Below, piece after piece: positions 30,004 through 38,312 of a DNA stretch of 64,000 bases. The DNA lies in the NCBI RefSeq assembly GCF_000258175.1, contig NZ_JH636049.1, forward strand, positions 1,140,982-1,204,981. The letters are read 5' to 3'. The position numbers and the translations under genes were made by a program. The DNA comes from Saccharomonospora xinjiangensis XJ-54 (GTDB lineage: Bacteria; Actinomycetota; Actinomycetes; Mycobacteriales; Pseudonocardiaceae). Numbering within the stretch: the first letter of the stretch is position 1; each line of letters opens with the position of its first letter. The notes beneath the pieces are model-generated. The model saw nothing but the letters and a program-made list of their open reading frames with translations. It had not been told where the DNA came from and searched no databases.

Positions 30004-30039
30004 GTGCCCCGCCTCCTGGACTGGCGGGAGACGGGGCAC
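30004..30039 (-). terminator. Hairpin terminator after tsf
   Basis: GTGCCCCGCCTCC and GGGAGACGGGGCAC form a stem of about 13 pairs with one bulge and a nine-base loop, placed between the tsf stop and the pyrH start. It should end rpsB-tsf transcripts or limit read-through into pyrH. Confidence 0.7.
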
Positions 30040-30056
30040 AACTGCCGATCGGCAGG

Positions 30057-30875
30057 CTATGCCTGGCCGACCTCGAAACGCGCGAACCGGGTCACGGTCA
30101 CGCCTGCCTCGTCCAGGAGGGCCTTCACCGTCTTCTTGTTGTCGGTGACCGACGGCTGCTCCAGCAGCACGACATCCTTGAAGAAGGCGTTGACCTTACC
30201 CTCGATGATCTTCGGCATGGCCTGCTCCGGCTTGCCTTCCTCGCGGGCGGTCTGCTCGGCGATCCGACGCTCGTTCTCGACGATCTCGGCGGGTACCTCG
30301 TCACGGGTGAGGTACTTCGGCTTCAGCGCCGCGACCTGCAGCGCGGCGGCGCGGGCGGCCTCCGCGTTGTCGCCCGTGTATTCGATCAGCACGCCGACCG
30401 CGGGCGGCAGGCCGGCACCACGACGGTGCAGGTAGGTGTTGACCTGACCCTCGAAGCTGACGACCCTGCGCAGCTCCAGCTTCTCACCGATCTTGGCGGA
30501 CAGCTCCTGGATCGCCGAGGCGACGGTCTTGCCCTCTTCGATCTCGGCGCCCTTGAGCTGCTCCACGTCGTCGGTGCGCAGTGTCTTCGCAGCCTCGACG
30601 ATCGCCTCCGCCAACGCGCCGAACTCCTCGTTCTTGGCGACGAAGTCGGTCTCGGAGTTGAGCTCGATCAGCACGCCGCCGTCACCGGCGACAAGGCCTT
30701 CGGCTGTGGCGCGCTCGGCGCGCTTGCCGACGTCCTTGGCACCCTTGATGCGCAGGTACTCAACGGCCTTGTCGAAGTCGCCGCCGCTCTCCTCCAGTGC
30801 CTTCTTGCAGTCCATCATGCCCGAGCCCGTGAGCTCGCGGAGGCGCTTGACGTCTGCCGCGGTGTAGTTCGCCAT
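30057..30875 (-). CDS. tsf: Elongation factor Ts
   Basis: Nucleotide exchange factor for EF-Tu, 272 residues. The N-terminal UBA-like part reads [20 protein letters not shown] and [20 protein letters not shown]. The conserved [12 protein letters not shown] contact motif is near 80. The C-terminal dimerisation part includes [23 protein letters not shown] 30875 gives the family start. It lies 41 bases after rpsB in the usual rpsB-tsf order. Confidence 0.97.
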   Translation of the reverse strand: MANYTAADVKRLRELTGSGMMDCKKALEESGGDFDKAVEYLRIKGAKDVGKRAERATAEGLVAGDGGVLIELNSETDFVAKNEEFGALAEAIVEAAKTLRTDDVEQLKGAEIEEGKTVASAIQELSAKIGEKLELRRVVSFEGQVNTYLHRRGAGLPPAVGVLIEYTGDNAEAARAAALQVAALKPKYLTRDEVPAEIVENERRIAEQTAREEGKPEQAMPKIIEGKVNAFFKDVVLLEQPSVTDNKKTVKALLDEAGVTVTRFARFEVGQA

Positions 30876-30916
30876 CGTGCGTTGTCCGTTCCTTCGTGCG
30901 GTACGCGGGGAAAGGG

Positions 30917-31747
30917 TCAGGAAGCGGGGGTCTGCTCGCTCGGCTGCTCCGAGGCCGCTGCCTCGGAACCCGCCAGCAGCTCCTGCTCCCACTCGGGAAG
31001 CGGCTCGTCCGTCGCCACGGCAGGCTTGTCCTCGCCCTCGGCGGCAGCGCCGTTGCGGCCCGAGCGCGCCATCAGACCCGCGGCCGCGGCCTCGGCGACG
31101 ACCTTGGTGAGCAGAGCGGCCGACCGGATGGCGTCGTCGTTGCCGGGGATCGGGTAGTCAACCTCGTCGGGGTCGCAGTTGGTGTCCAGGATCGCGACGA
31201 CCGGGATGTTGAGCTTGCGCGCCTCGTTGACGGCGATGTGTTCCTTCTTGGTGTCCACGATCCAGACGGCGCTGGGCACCTTGGACATGTCGCGGATACC
31301 GCCGAGGGTCCGCTCCAGCTTGTCCTTCTCACGGGTGAGCGTGAGGATCTCGCGCTTGGTCAGGCCCTGGAAGCCGCCGGTCTGCTCCTGCGACTCCAGC
31401 TCCTTCAGCCGCTGAAGGCGCTTGTGCACGGTCTGGAAGTTGGTCAGCATGCCACCGAGCCAGCGCTGGTTGACGAAGGGCATGCCAACCCGCAGCGCCT
31501 CGTTGGCGATGGCTTCCTGCGCCTGCTTCTTCGTACCGACGAACAGGATGGTGCCGCCGTGGGCGACCGTCTCCTTCACGAACTCGAAGGCGCGGTCGAT
31601 GTAGGACAGCGTCTGCTGCAGGTCGATGATGTAGATGCCGTTGCGCTCGGTGAGGATGTAGCGCTTCATCTTCGGGTTCCAGCGGCGGGTCTGGTGCCCG
31701 AAGTGCACGCCGGAATCGAGCAACTGCTTCATGGTGACGACGGCCAT
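30917..31747 (-). CDS. rpsB: 30S ribosomal protein S2
   Basis: A 276-residue S2 protein. Clear marks are [20 protein letters not shown] at the start, [35 protein letters not shown] and [18 protein letters not shown]. The last 50 residues are an acidic, Ala/Glu/Ser-rich tail usual in actinobacterial S2. It is first gene of the rpsB-tsf operon. Confidence 0.98.
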   Translation of the reverse strand: MAVVTMKQLLDSGVHFGHQTRRWNPKMKRYILTERNGIYIIDLQQTLSYIDRAFEFVKETVAHGGTILFVGTKKQAQEAIANEALRVGMPFVNQRWLGGMLTNFQTVHKRLQRLKELESQEQTGGFQGLTKREILTLTREKDKLERTLGGIRDMSKVPSAVWIVDTKKEHIAVNEARKLNIPVVAILDTNCDPDEVDYPIPGNDDAIRSAALLTKVVAEAAAAGLMARSGRNGAAAEGEDKPAVATDEPLPEWEQELLAGSEAAASEQPSEQTPAS

Positions 31748-31775
31748 GGCCGGATTCGCACCTCTTCTGTGTCGA

Positions 31776-31793
31776 GCGCACCCGAGGGTGCGC
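31776..31793 (-). promoter_or_regulatory. Hairpin in the rpsB leader
   Basis: GCGCACCCGAGGGTGCGC is a perfect 8-base-pair stem with a two-base centre, about 30 bases upstream of the rpsB start. S2 is known to repress its own operon through leader RNA in other bacteria. Whether this stem serves that purpose is inference. Confidence 0.45.
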
Positions 31794-32149
31794 GTAGCCG
31801 GTTAACGTGGGCGATCAGGTGATCCCCCACCCTGGTGTCGTGCGGGTGCCCGGACTTCCCGGGATGTCCCGGAAAGACCGCCGAGCCCCCGTGCCGTTTC
31901 GCCATCGGACGAGCCGGTGACGAGCGAAGCGCGCACGAGCACGCGAAGTCAGCTGTGCGAGCACAGACTGCGCGAATCAGTGTACGCGGCCACCTGCCTG
32001 GACCTCGACTCGGCGGCCATTTCGCCACAGGTGCGACCGCGCACCGGCACGGGGCCGCCGACTGCCGGAGCCGCATCGGGATTCCCACCGAGACTCTCAC
32101 CCTCCCGGGTTACCCCAACTCCGCCCGGAACGGCGCCTGCCCCGTCGAG

Positions 32150-32190
32150 TTGTCCACAGGCAGGACAAGCACGAGCCCAGTTGTCCACAG
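32150..32190 (+). promoter_or_regulatory. Pair of DnaA-box-like sites (TTGTCCACA)
   Basis: TTGTCCACAG occurs at about 32150-32159 and again at 32181-32190, same orientation, 31 bases apart. TTGTCCACA equals the DnaA box consensus described for Streptomyces origins. The sites lie 50-90 bases before the M23 peptidase start. They could titrate DnaA or let it regulate this gene or rpsB. Confidence 0.55.
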
Positions 32191-32240
32191 CCCCGCAACC
32201 CAGGGTTCCTCCGACCACGGCTACAACCGATGGTGTCCAC

Positions 32241-32837
32241 ATGGCCCGCACCAACCCCTCGGCTCCCGCGATCGTCGTCGGCTCACTGCTGACTTCGCTG
32301 CTGCTCATCGTCGCGGTGGCCGTCGTCGCGACGACCAGCCTTGTCGTACCCACCTCACACGCTGGAACGTCGAAGCAGGATCGCGGCGAGGACTTCACGG
32401 AACCGCCCCGGTTCTCATGGCCTCTGGAGGGCAGGCCTGCCGTCGTGAAGACCTTCGACCCACCGGATGGTGCCTACGGCGCCGGGCATCGTGGCGTCGA
32501 TCTCGCCGCAACCGAGGGTGACGACGTCCTGGCTGCCGCCGAAGGGTTCGTGGTGTTCGCGGGAAGAGTCGCTGGGCGCGGGGTCGTCTCGATCGACCAC
32601 GACGGTGGGCTGCGGACGACGTACGAGCCAGTGGCGTGGTCGGTCTCCAAGGGCGATCGGGTGTTCCGCGGTGAGGTCATCGGGACGGTGGTCGCCGGTC
32701 ATCGCGGTTGCCCTGCGCGGGCGTGTCTGCATTGGGGAGTACGACGTGGCAGCGACTACCTCGATCCGCTCCCGCTCGTGATCCCGAATGGTGTGCTGGC
32801 GCTCAAACCGTGGACGGTGATGCCCATGCCACCGTGA
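32241..32837 (+). CDS. M23 family peptidase (LytM domain), exported
   Basis: A 198-residue protein with an N-terminal membrane or signal segment (IVVGSLLTSLLLIVAVAVVA, residues 11-30) and a LytM domain. The zinc motifs are GHRGVDLAATEGDDVLAAAE near 80 and HWGVRRGSDYLDPL near 170. Such enzymes cut peptidoglycan stem peptides or act as activators. The mycobacterial gene Rv2891 occupies the same place beside rpsB. ATG 32241 is the first start that leaves a clean signal; upstream codons are not protein-like. Confidence 0.88.
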   Translation: MARTNPSAPAIVVGSLLTSLLLIVAVAVVATTSLVVPTSHAGTSKQDRGEDFTEPPRFSWPLEGRPAVVKTFDPPDGAYGAGHRGVDLAATEGDDVLAAAEGFVVFAGRVAGRGVVSIDHDGGLRTTYEPVAWSVSKGDRVFRGEVIGTVVAGHRGCPARACLHWGVRRGSDYLDPLPLVIPNGVLALKPWTVMPMPP

Positions 32838-33043
32838 CACCCACCGGCCAGCCAGACGCGGCCGGCCTGCGCCTCCGTGTCGGCCTGGCTAAGCGTCCTC
32901 CAGCGCGAATCAGAGTCCGCGCGGTGCTGCCTCCCGTCACCGTCAAGGGCACAGGTCTTTCGTCACGAGGCCCCTCCACGCGCGTCGGCGCGCGGGCCGG
33001 ACGACCGGTCCACGCGCCGAGCGATGAGAGCGCGAACCAGGCA

Positions 33044-35164
33044 TCACGAACCCGCGTTCTCCAGCAGTTTCGCGCGCAGCCGAAGGACGGCACGGGTGTG
33101 CAGCTGGCTCACTCGGGATTCGGTCACTCCGAGCACCTTGCCGATCTCGGCGAGCGTGAGGTTCTCGAAGTAGTAGAGGCTCACCACGATGCGGTCGCGC
33201 TCACTGAGCTGTGCGATGGCTTCCGCGAGTTGTTTGCGGTTGTCCTGATCGACGAGGACGGCGGCGGGATCGACGGCGTCGTCGTCCGGCAACGTGTCAG
33301 CGGGCGAGCCAACGCCGCTGCTGTCCCTGTTCGGTCCCACGAGGTCGTCGAGGGCGAGCACACTCGTCAGCCTGAGTTGTCCGTAGAGATCCCGCAGGTC
33401 CCGCAACGAGATACCGAGTTCGGCCGCGACTTCGGCGTCAGTGGGTGTGCGGCGCAGCCGCGCGCCGAGCCTCTCGTGAGCGCGTTCGATCTCGCGAGCC
33501 CTGCTCCGTACCACCCTGGGAACCCAGTCCTGCGAACGGAGGTCGTCGAGGATGGCGCCGCGAATGCGCTGCATCGCGTACGTCTCGAAGCGCAGGCCCC
33601 GGTCAGGGTCGAATTTCTCGATGGCATCGACAAGGCCGAATATGCCCGACTGGATCAGGTCGGCCACGTCGATGTGTGTGGGAAGGCCCGTACCGACCCT
33701 GCCCGCGACGTACTTCACCAGCGGCGCGTAGTGGAGGACCAGGCGATCCCGGACCCGTTGACTCGGCGAGCGGACGAACTCCCGCCACAGTGCCTGGATG
33801 GCCGACTCGGCCGGTTCGGCCACGGTTTCCTCGCGGTCGCCGCCCGCACCGGCTTCCGCTGTGGGGCCGGGGAGATCGTCCACGCGGTTCCCCGCAGGCG
33901 GGCCCTGGACGGTCTGTCCCACCAGCGCGTGCCGGGCGCTGTCGCTCGGCTCCCCGGTGCGCAGCGCGGTGTGGGTGTCCTCGGGGACCGACTGCCGGGC
34001 ATGGGGAAGCTCGCCGCCGGAACAAGCCAGCGGCGCGTGCTCAGCAGTGGACCGCTCACTGCCGGAACGATCCGCGAGAGGACGCCGCCTGCCGGGCCGC
34101 TCAGCATGTTCGTGCCCCACCTGTGAACGCTCGGCACCGGGGAGCTCGGCGCCAGAACGAACAAGCGGCGCACGCTCCGCCGTGGGCAACTCAACTCTGG
34201 AGCGATCCGCAGCCGAACGCCAGGTCCCGGGCCACTCAGCATGTTCGTGCCCCACCAGCGAACGCCCAGAAAGCTCGGCGCCAGAACGAACAAGCGGCGC
34301 ACGCTCCGCCGTGGGCAGCTGAACACCGCTGCGGTCCGCAGCGCGCCGCTCCACGCCGGAACAAGCCAGCGGCGCATGTTCAGCAGCGAACCGTTCACTG
34401 CCGGAACGATCCGTGGACGAACACCGCACGCCGGGCTGCTCCGGGTGATCATTTTTTGCGGGCGGACGCTGCGCAGCGACCAGCTGCGCACCACACCGAT
34501 CCACTGTCGAACACTCAGCACCAGGCTGATCAAGGCCGGAGCACTCCGTGAGCGGACGTTTTGCACCAGTCCGCTGAACCTCGCAACGATCCGCCGACGA
34601 AGCCGCCACAACGCGCCGCTCATCGCCGGGACGAGCCGTCTGCCCGGCGGCCGACGCTTCGGCACCACCGCGATCCGCGAGCGAATACCCCGAGCCGGGC
34701 CGCTCAGCGGGACCGTGTTCCACCAGCGAAACCTCCACGACGGGCTGCCCAGCGCCGCAATGTCTGGTGGAGGGCACCTCCGCAGCGGCCTGCTCAGCGC
34801 CGGAGACTTCCGCAGGGGCATGCTCGGCAGAGCCGGCGCGTTCGGAGCCCGGCCTCGTACCGGGTTCGGGCGAATTCGTGGATCGCCGCTCGGCGGGCAC
34901 GGCGGCGGGTTCGGCCGTGGGGCGTGGTGCGGACTCACACGTAGACGGCGCTGCCGGTCTGTCCCTCGCGGGTGTTGGCGACTCGTCGCCGGGAGCGGAG
35001 AGAGTGGGATGGCCGTCCGGTGGGAGCGGGTGCGCTGTCGAGTCGGCCCCGCCGTCTGAACTCGACTCCGTTCTCGAACGGGAAGCCGTATCGGCGATCG
35101 AGTCGGATAACCGATCAGCCGCACGGAAATCGGGCTCGATGTCCTCGGTGGGGGCCGCGGTCAT
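33044..35164 (-). CDS. whiG: WhiG/FliA-type RNA polymerase sigma factor with long repeat-rich N-terminal extension
   Basis: The last 280 residues are a complete sigma-28/WhiG-type factor: region 2 (ALWREFVRSPSQRVRDRLVL, HYAPLVKYVAGRVGTGLP, DLIQSGIFGLVDAIEKFDPD, FETYAMQRIRGAILDDLRS), region 3 (EIERAHERLGARLRRTPTD) and region 4 (LSERDRIVVSLYYFENLTLA, VTESRVSQLHTRAVLRLR). WhiG controls early sporulation of aerial hyphae in Streptomyces. Before it the same frame stays open for more than 420 residues of Ser/Pro/Glu/Arg-rich sequence with 43-45 residue repeats (EL-PTAERAPLVRSGAEL, VGHEHAE-PG). The start is uncertain: ATG 35164 has GGGAAGG upstream; ATG 35257 is possible; GTG 33883 with GGGGAA upstream would give a normal 279-residue factor. 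The gene follows xerC. Confidence 0.8.
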   Translation of the reverse strand: MTAAPTEDIEPDFRAADRLSDSIADTASRSRTESSSDGGADSTAHPLPPDGHPTLSAPGDESPTPARDRPAAPSTCESAPRPTAEPAAVPAERRSTNSPEPGTRPGSERAGSAEHAPAEVSGAEQAAAEVPSTRHCGAGQPVVEVSLVEHGPAERPGSGYSLADRGGAEASAAGQTARPGDERRVVAASSADRCEVQRTGAKRPLTECSGLDQPGAECSTVDRCGAQLVAAQRPPAKNDHPEQPGVRCSSTDRSGSERFAAEHAPLACSGVERRAADRSGVQLPTAERAPLVRSGAELSGRSLVGHEHAEWPGTWRSAADRSRVELPTAERAPLVRSGAELPGAERSQVGHEHAERPGRRRPLADRSGSERSTAEHAPLACSGGELPHARQSVPEDTHTALRTGEPSDSARHALVGQTVQGPPAGNRVDDLPGPTAEAGAGGDREETVAEPAESAIQALWREFVRSPSQRVRDRLVLHYAPLVKYVAGRVGTGLPTHIDVADLIQSGIFGLVDAIEKFDPDRGLRFETYAMQRIRGAILDDLRSQDWVPRVVRSRAREIERAHERLGARLRRTPTDAEVAAELGISLRDLRDLYGQLRLTSVLALDDLVGPNRDSSGVGSPADTLPDDDAVDPAAVLVDQDNRKQLAEAIAQLSERDRIVVSLYYFENLTLAEIGKVLGVTESRVSQLHTRAVLRLRAKLLENAGS
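34018..34413. repeat. Imperfect direct repeats, 129-135 base period, in the sigma-factor gene
   Basis: A 46-base block occurs identically at about 34143-34188 and 34272-34317 (offset 129). CTCAGCATGTTCGTGCCCCACC occurs near 34100 and 34235 (offset 135). A longer imperfect block beginning GGAACAAGCCAGCGGCGC occurs near 34019 and 34358 (offset 339). All offsets are multiples of three. Decayed relatives continue toward 34600. Confidence 0.8.
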
Positions 35165-35228
35165 GACCTTCCCGCCTGTCTGCCTGTGCCGCGAACGGGC
35201 TGGGGAGCCCGCATCGGCAGCGGCGGCC

Positions 35229-36257
35229 TCACCGGGCGCGGGGGTGGGTCTGGTCATGGATCGCCTTCAGCCGCTCGACTGTCACGTGAGTGTAGAGCTG
35301 CGTCGTGGCCAGCGTAGCGTGACCGAGCAGTTCCTGAACGCTGCGAAGGTCAGCTCCGCCGTCGAGCATGTGGGTGGCTGCTGAGTGCCGCAGACCATGC
35401 GGACCGATATCGACCGCACCGGGGACAGCGGCCACGGTTTCGTGCACCACCCGGCGCACGGTTCGCGGATCCACGCGCCTGCCCCTGGCCCCGAGAAAGA
35501 GGGCGGGACCGGAGTCACGGGTCGCCACCTCGGGGCGTCCCCGCCTCAGCCACGACCGGAGCGAACGCTCCGCAGGCAGGCCGAACGGCACCATCCGTTG
35601 CTTCCTCCCCTTTCCCAGGACGCACACGATTCGACGTTCGAAATCGACGTCATCGATGTCGAGTCCGCACAGTTCCGAGATTCGCACACCTGTGGCGTAC
35701 AGCAACTCGATCAGGGCGTGATCGCGAAGTGCCAGCGGGTGGCCATCCTCGGCCCCCGTCGCGCTGACCCGCATGAGTTCGCCCGCCTCGTCCTGCCGAA
35801 GCACCCCGGGGAGCCTCCGATGCGGACGCGGCGACGCCAACCGTGCCCCCGGATCGGAGGCCACCAATCCACGCTGGTGCGCCCACGCGGTGAACGTCCT
35901 CGCCGACGCCGCCCGCCTCGCCAACGTGGTGCGACTGCGTCCCTGCTCGTGCTGCCGCGCCAGCCAGGCGCGGAGCACGCCGACATCGAGGGCATCGAGC
36001 CGTTCCCCGACCCGTTCCCCGGGCGGCTCCTCGCAGCCCTGCGACGGCCCGTCGAGGGACGTGCCCGGAGGATTCGGAGATGTCTCCGGCTCACCCTTAT
36101 CGGTGACACCGTGGAAGAAGGCCAACAACGACACGACATCCCCGAGGTACGCGCGCACGGTGTGCCCGGAAAGACCGCGCTCGTCCCGCAAGTGGTCCTC
36201 GTAGTCGTCCACGATCACGGCCGACCGAGCCGGCAGAAGGGATCGCAAGCGTGCCAT
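35229..36257 (-). CDS. xerC: Tyrosine recombinase XerC
   Basis: Site-specific recombinase that resolves chromosome dimers at dif, about 342 residues. The core-binding domain spans about 20-170 and the catalytic domain follows: Arg in [16 protein letters not shown], Lys in [42 protein letters not shown] with the nucleophilic Tyr. A Pro/Glu/Gly-rich insert of roughly 35 residues ([20 protein letters not shown] and on) enlarges the N-terminal domain. ATG 36257 is chosen, but an ATG at 36299 adds 14 basic residues. The stop lies just inside the longest possible sigma frame. Confidence 0.92.
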   Translation of the reverse strand: MARLRSLLPARSAVIVDDYEDHLRDERGLSGHTVRAYLGDVVSLLAFFHGVTDKGEPETSPNPPGTSLDGPSQGCEEPPGERVGERLDALDVGVLRAWLARQHEQGRSRTTLARRAASARTFTAWAHQRGLVASDPGARLASPRPHRRLPGVLRQDEAGELMRVSATGAEDGHPLALRDHALIELLYATGVRISELCGLDIDDVDFERRIVCVLGKGRKQRMVPFGLPAERSLRSWLRRGRPEVATRDSGPALFLGARGRRVDPRTVRRVVHETVAAVPGAVDIGPHGLRHSAATHMLDGGADLRSVQELLGHATLATTQLYTHVTVERLKAIHDQTHPRAR

Positions 36258-36299
36258 GCTGCACCGGCCACCACGGCGATGGGGACGCTTCGTCGTCAT

Positions 36300-37148
36300 G
36301 CCCTGACGCTGCGCTGCCGATCACGGTGTAGTCAAGCATCGCCACGCCGCAAGCGCGGATCGTGATCGCCGTCCCTTCTCGTCAACACCGAACATCCGGC
36401 CGTTCCACGCACCGTCTACCCGCCTCAACCCCAACCCGTTATCCCGCCATCGCCTTCTCGACCACCCTCTTTTGCCGTACCTCGCACGCCAGGGGCCGAG
36501 CGGCGGCGGGACACCGGCCGCGGCCGCTGGGTGGCAATCGCCGTTCGAACCCGGGTGTGGTCGAGCGGGCCCGGCCACGTCACCAAGAGCTGCGCCGGCA
36601 GTGACACCACAGCCGAGCTACCGGCGCCTCGTCAGGCAACGTGTGGAGTGCCACGCCTGACGCGCAGACACGGCCTGACATTCCTCACAAGACAGCGACA
36701 AGAACACCCCTCCCCTCTCTCATGCCGAAATCGCGTCCGGCGACCAGCGGTCACAGGACGTTCAAAGAGGCGACACCGCCCCTTGGCCCTGCTCGTCGTG
36801 ATCCCGCTGCGCCGGTGCATCCCCACTGAACCGCTGGACCCCGCTGAGGCGCCCGATCCCCGCTGTGAGCGGGGAGGACCCGGCTGGGCCGCCCGATCCC
36901 CGCGGAGCCAGCGCATCCCTGCTGGCCCCCCAATCCCGCTGAACCGCTGGACCCCGCTGAACCGCTCGATCCTGCGGAGCCAGTGCATCCCTGCTGGGCC
37001 GCTGAGTCTGGCAAGCGTCGGCGGCACCCTGATCGGCAATTGCTCGGAGAAACCGGGGTGACCCTGGAGCGAGCAGGCGCATGCTGACGTCGCACCCATT
37101 CCCATAGTCATCGTGAGATCCGCGACTACGTCTTTGGAACATCGCCCT
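36300..37148. other. Gene-free gap between xerC and dprA
   Basis: Roughly 850 bases with several frames open by chance on both strands but none that reads like a protein family. The right part carries a GC-rich repeat cluster (listed separately). In related genomes dprA and xerC are close neighbours, so this is added or decayed sequence. A lone TTCGAAC at about 36541 is not part of a tRNA. Confidence 0.6.
36790..37015. repeat. GC-rich degenerate repeat cluster
   Basis: Short phrases recur: GAACCGCTGGACCCCGCTGA near 36829 and 36953, and GCGGAGCCAGYGCATCCCTG near 36902 and 36975, with many partial copies of CCCGCTGAACCG and GATCCCCGCTG between them. The organisation is patchwork, not a strict tandem array. 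On the minus strand one frame gives Gly/Ser/Ala-rich repeats (GSAGSSGSAG), but no gene is supported. Confidence 0.65.
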
Positions 37149-38312
37149 TCATCGTGTCTCCCTCCCCGCCCGCGTGCCTCGACCGGCTCGCTGCCTCCAG
37201 CCCGCGTCGCAGTGCTGGGCGAACCCGTCGAGTTCCAGCGCAGGCAACACAGCTCGAACACGTTGCAGACCAACACCCGATTCCGTGGCGATCTCCTCCG
37301 GTGAACGGCCGCCGCGGGAGGGCAGCGCCTCGTATACCCGCAGCGACTCCGGACCAAGGCCGTCGGTGTGTCGCCGGGGACCGTCGCCGCGATGAATGAG
37401 ACCGCTGCCCAATCTGCCGACGGTGTCCACGACGTCGGCCACCGAGGCCACGAGTGTGGCCTGCGCGTCCCTGACGAGCTGATGACAACCCACGGAGAGC
37501 GCCGACGTGATCGGCCCGGGCACCGCCATGACCACCTTGCCGAGGGCACCGGCCGTGGTCGCCGTGTTACGCGCCCCACTGCGGCGACCGGCCTCGACGA
37601 CGACGGTGCCGGAGGTCAGAGCGGCGATCAGCCGGTTGCGCACAAGGAAGCGGTGACGCGCGGGCTGCGTGCCCGGCGGGTACTCCGAGACGACGGCGCC
37701 CTGCTGTGTCACGCGGTTCAGTAACCCGACATGACCGGCGGGGTATCCGGCGTCGAGCGCGCAGCCCAGCACCGCGGCGGTGACTCCCCCTGCCGCGAGC
37801 GCACCGCGATGAGCCGCGCCGTCGATGCCGTAAGCCGCGCCTGAGACGACGGTGATGTCCGCGCCCGTCAGCTCGTAGGCGAACTCCGCCGCCGTGCTCT
37901 CGCCGTAGTCGGTCGCCGCGCGCGCTCCGACGATGGCCACAGCGGAGGCGAGCACCTCGGCCAGCATCGCCTTGCCGCGCACCCAGAGCGCCAACGGAGG
38001 TGCCACCCCCTCGACGCCGCGCCCCATGGCGACTTCCAGGGACAGCAACGGCCAAGCAGGCCACTCGTCGTCCTCGGGAATCACCAGCCGGGCGCCCTGC
38101 GCGGCCGCGAGGTCCAGATCCCGTTCGGCCAGGTCGAGCCGCCGCCGTGCGGTTGTCTCGGCGGCCACCCCGTCGGGCACATCGCCGGCGGCCACTCGCC
38201 GCGCGGCCTCCACCGGCCCGTGTTCGGAGACGAAGTGCCAGAGAGCCGGGGCGGGAGGTTCGGCGACACGGAGGAGGTAAGCCCGTGCGGACCTGACCGC
38301 TTCGGAACTCAT
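37149..38312 (-). CDS. dprA: DNA processing protein DprA
   Basis: A 387-residue protein that loads RecA on incoming single-stranded DNA in transformable bacteria and is conserved widely. The Rossmann-like core shows AIVGARAATDYGESTAAEFA, VVSGAAYGIDGAAHRGALAA, VLGCALDAGYPAGH, SEYPPGTQPARHRFLVRNRL and VVVEAGRRSGARNTA. A C-terminal winged-helix remnant (SRGGRSPEEIATESGVGL) follows. It overlaps the start of the comM stop-to-start junction: the dprA ATG lies four bases inside comM, so translation is coupled. Confidence 0.95.
   Translation of the reverse strand: MSSEAVRSARAYLLRVAEPPAPALWHFVSEHGPVEAARRVAAGDVPDGVAAETTARRRLDLAERDLDLAAAQGARLVIPEDDEWPAWPLLSLEVAMGRGVEGVAPPLALWVRGKAMLAEVLASAVAIVGARAATDYGESTAAEFAYELTGADITVVSGAAYGIDGAAHRGALAAGGVTAAVLGCALDAGYPAGHVGLLNRVTQQGAVVSEYPPGTQPARHRFLVRNRLIAALTSGTVVVEAGRRSGARNTATTAGALGKVVMAVPGPITSALSVGCHQLVRDAQATLVASVADVVDTVGRLGSGLIHRGDGPRRHTDGLGPESLRVYEALPSRGGRSPEEIATESGVGLQRVRAVLPALELDGFAQHCDAGWRQRAGRGTRAGRETR

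Larger units (their letters stand above)
31748..32240. other. Intergenic region between rpsB and the M23 peptidase gene
   Basis: About 490 bases between divergent genes, no protein-like frame. It must hold the rpsB promoter and leader on the minus strand and the peptidase promoter on the plus strand. Visible elements are a perfect hairpin in the rpsB leader and a pair of exact TTGTCCACA sites near the peptidase side, both listed separately. Confidence 0.7.

Noticed and set aside
34241..35059. Plus-strand frame resembling a pentapeptide-repeat protein
   Set aside because: The leucine/arginine periodicity mirrors the minus-strand repeats; positions do not fit the pentapeptide rule and there is no start signal.
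33445..35124. Other long open frames across the sigma-factor extension, on both strands
   Set aside because: They arise from the scarcity of stop codons in GC-rich repeats. None carries a domain, and only the sigma frame joins to a conserved protein.
36500..36600. tRNA-like TTCGAAC sequence
   Set aside because: The flanking bases cannot form the five-pair T stem on either strand, and no acceptor or anticodon arm can be drawn.
36531..37579. Open frames between xerC and dprA (plus 36531-37061, minus 36632-37579)
   Set aside because: Repeat-driven composition, no ribosome site, and the minus frame overlaps dprA extensively.
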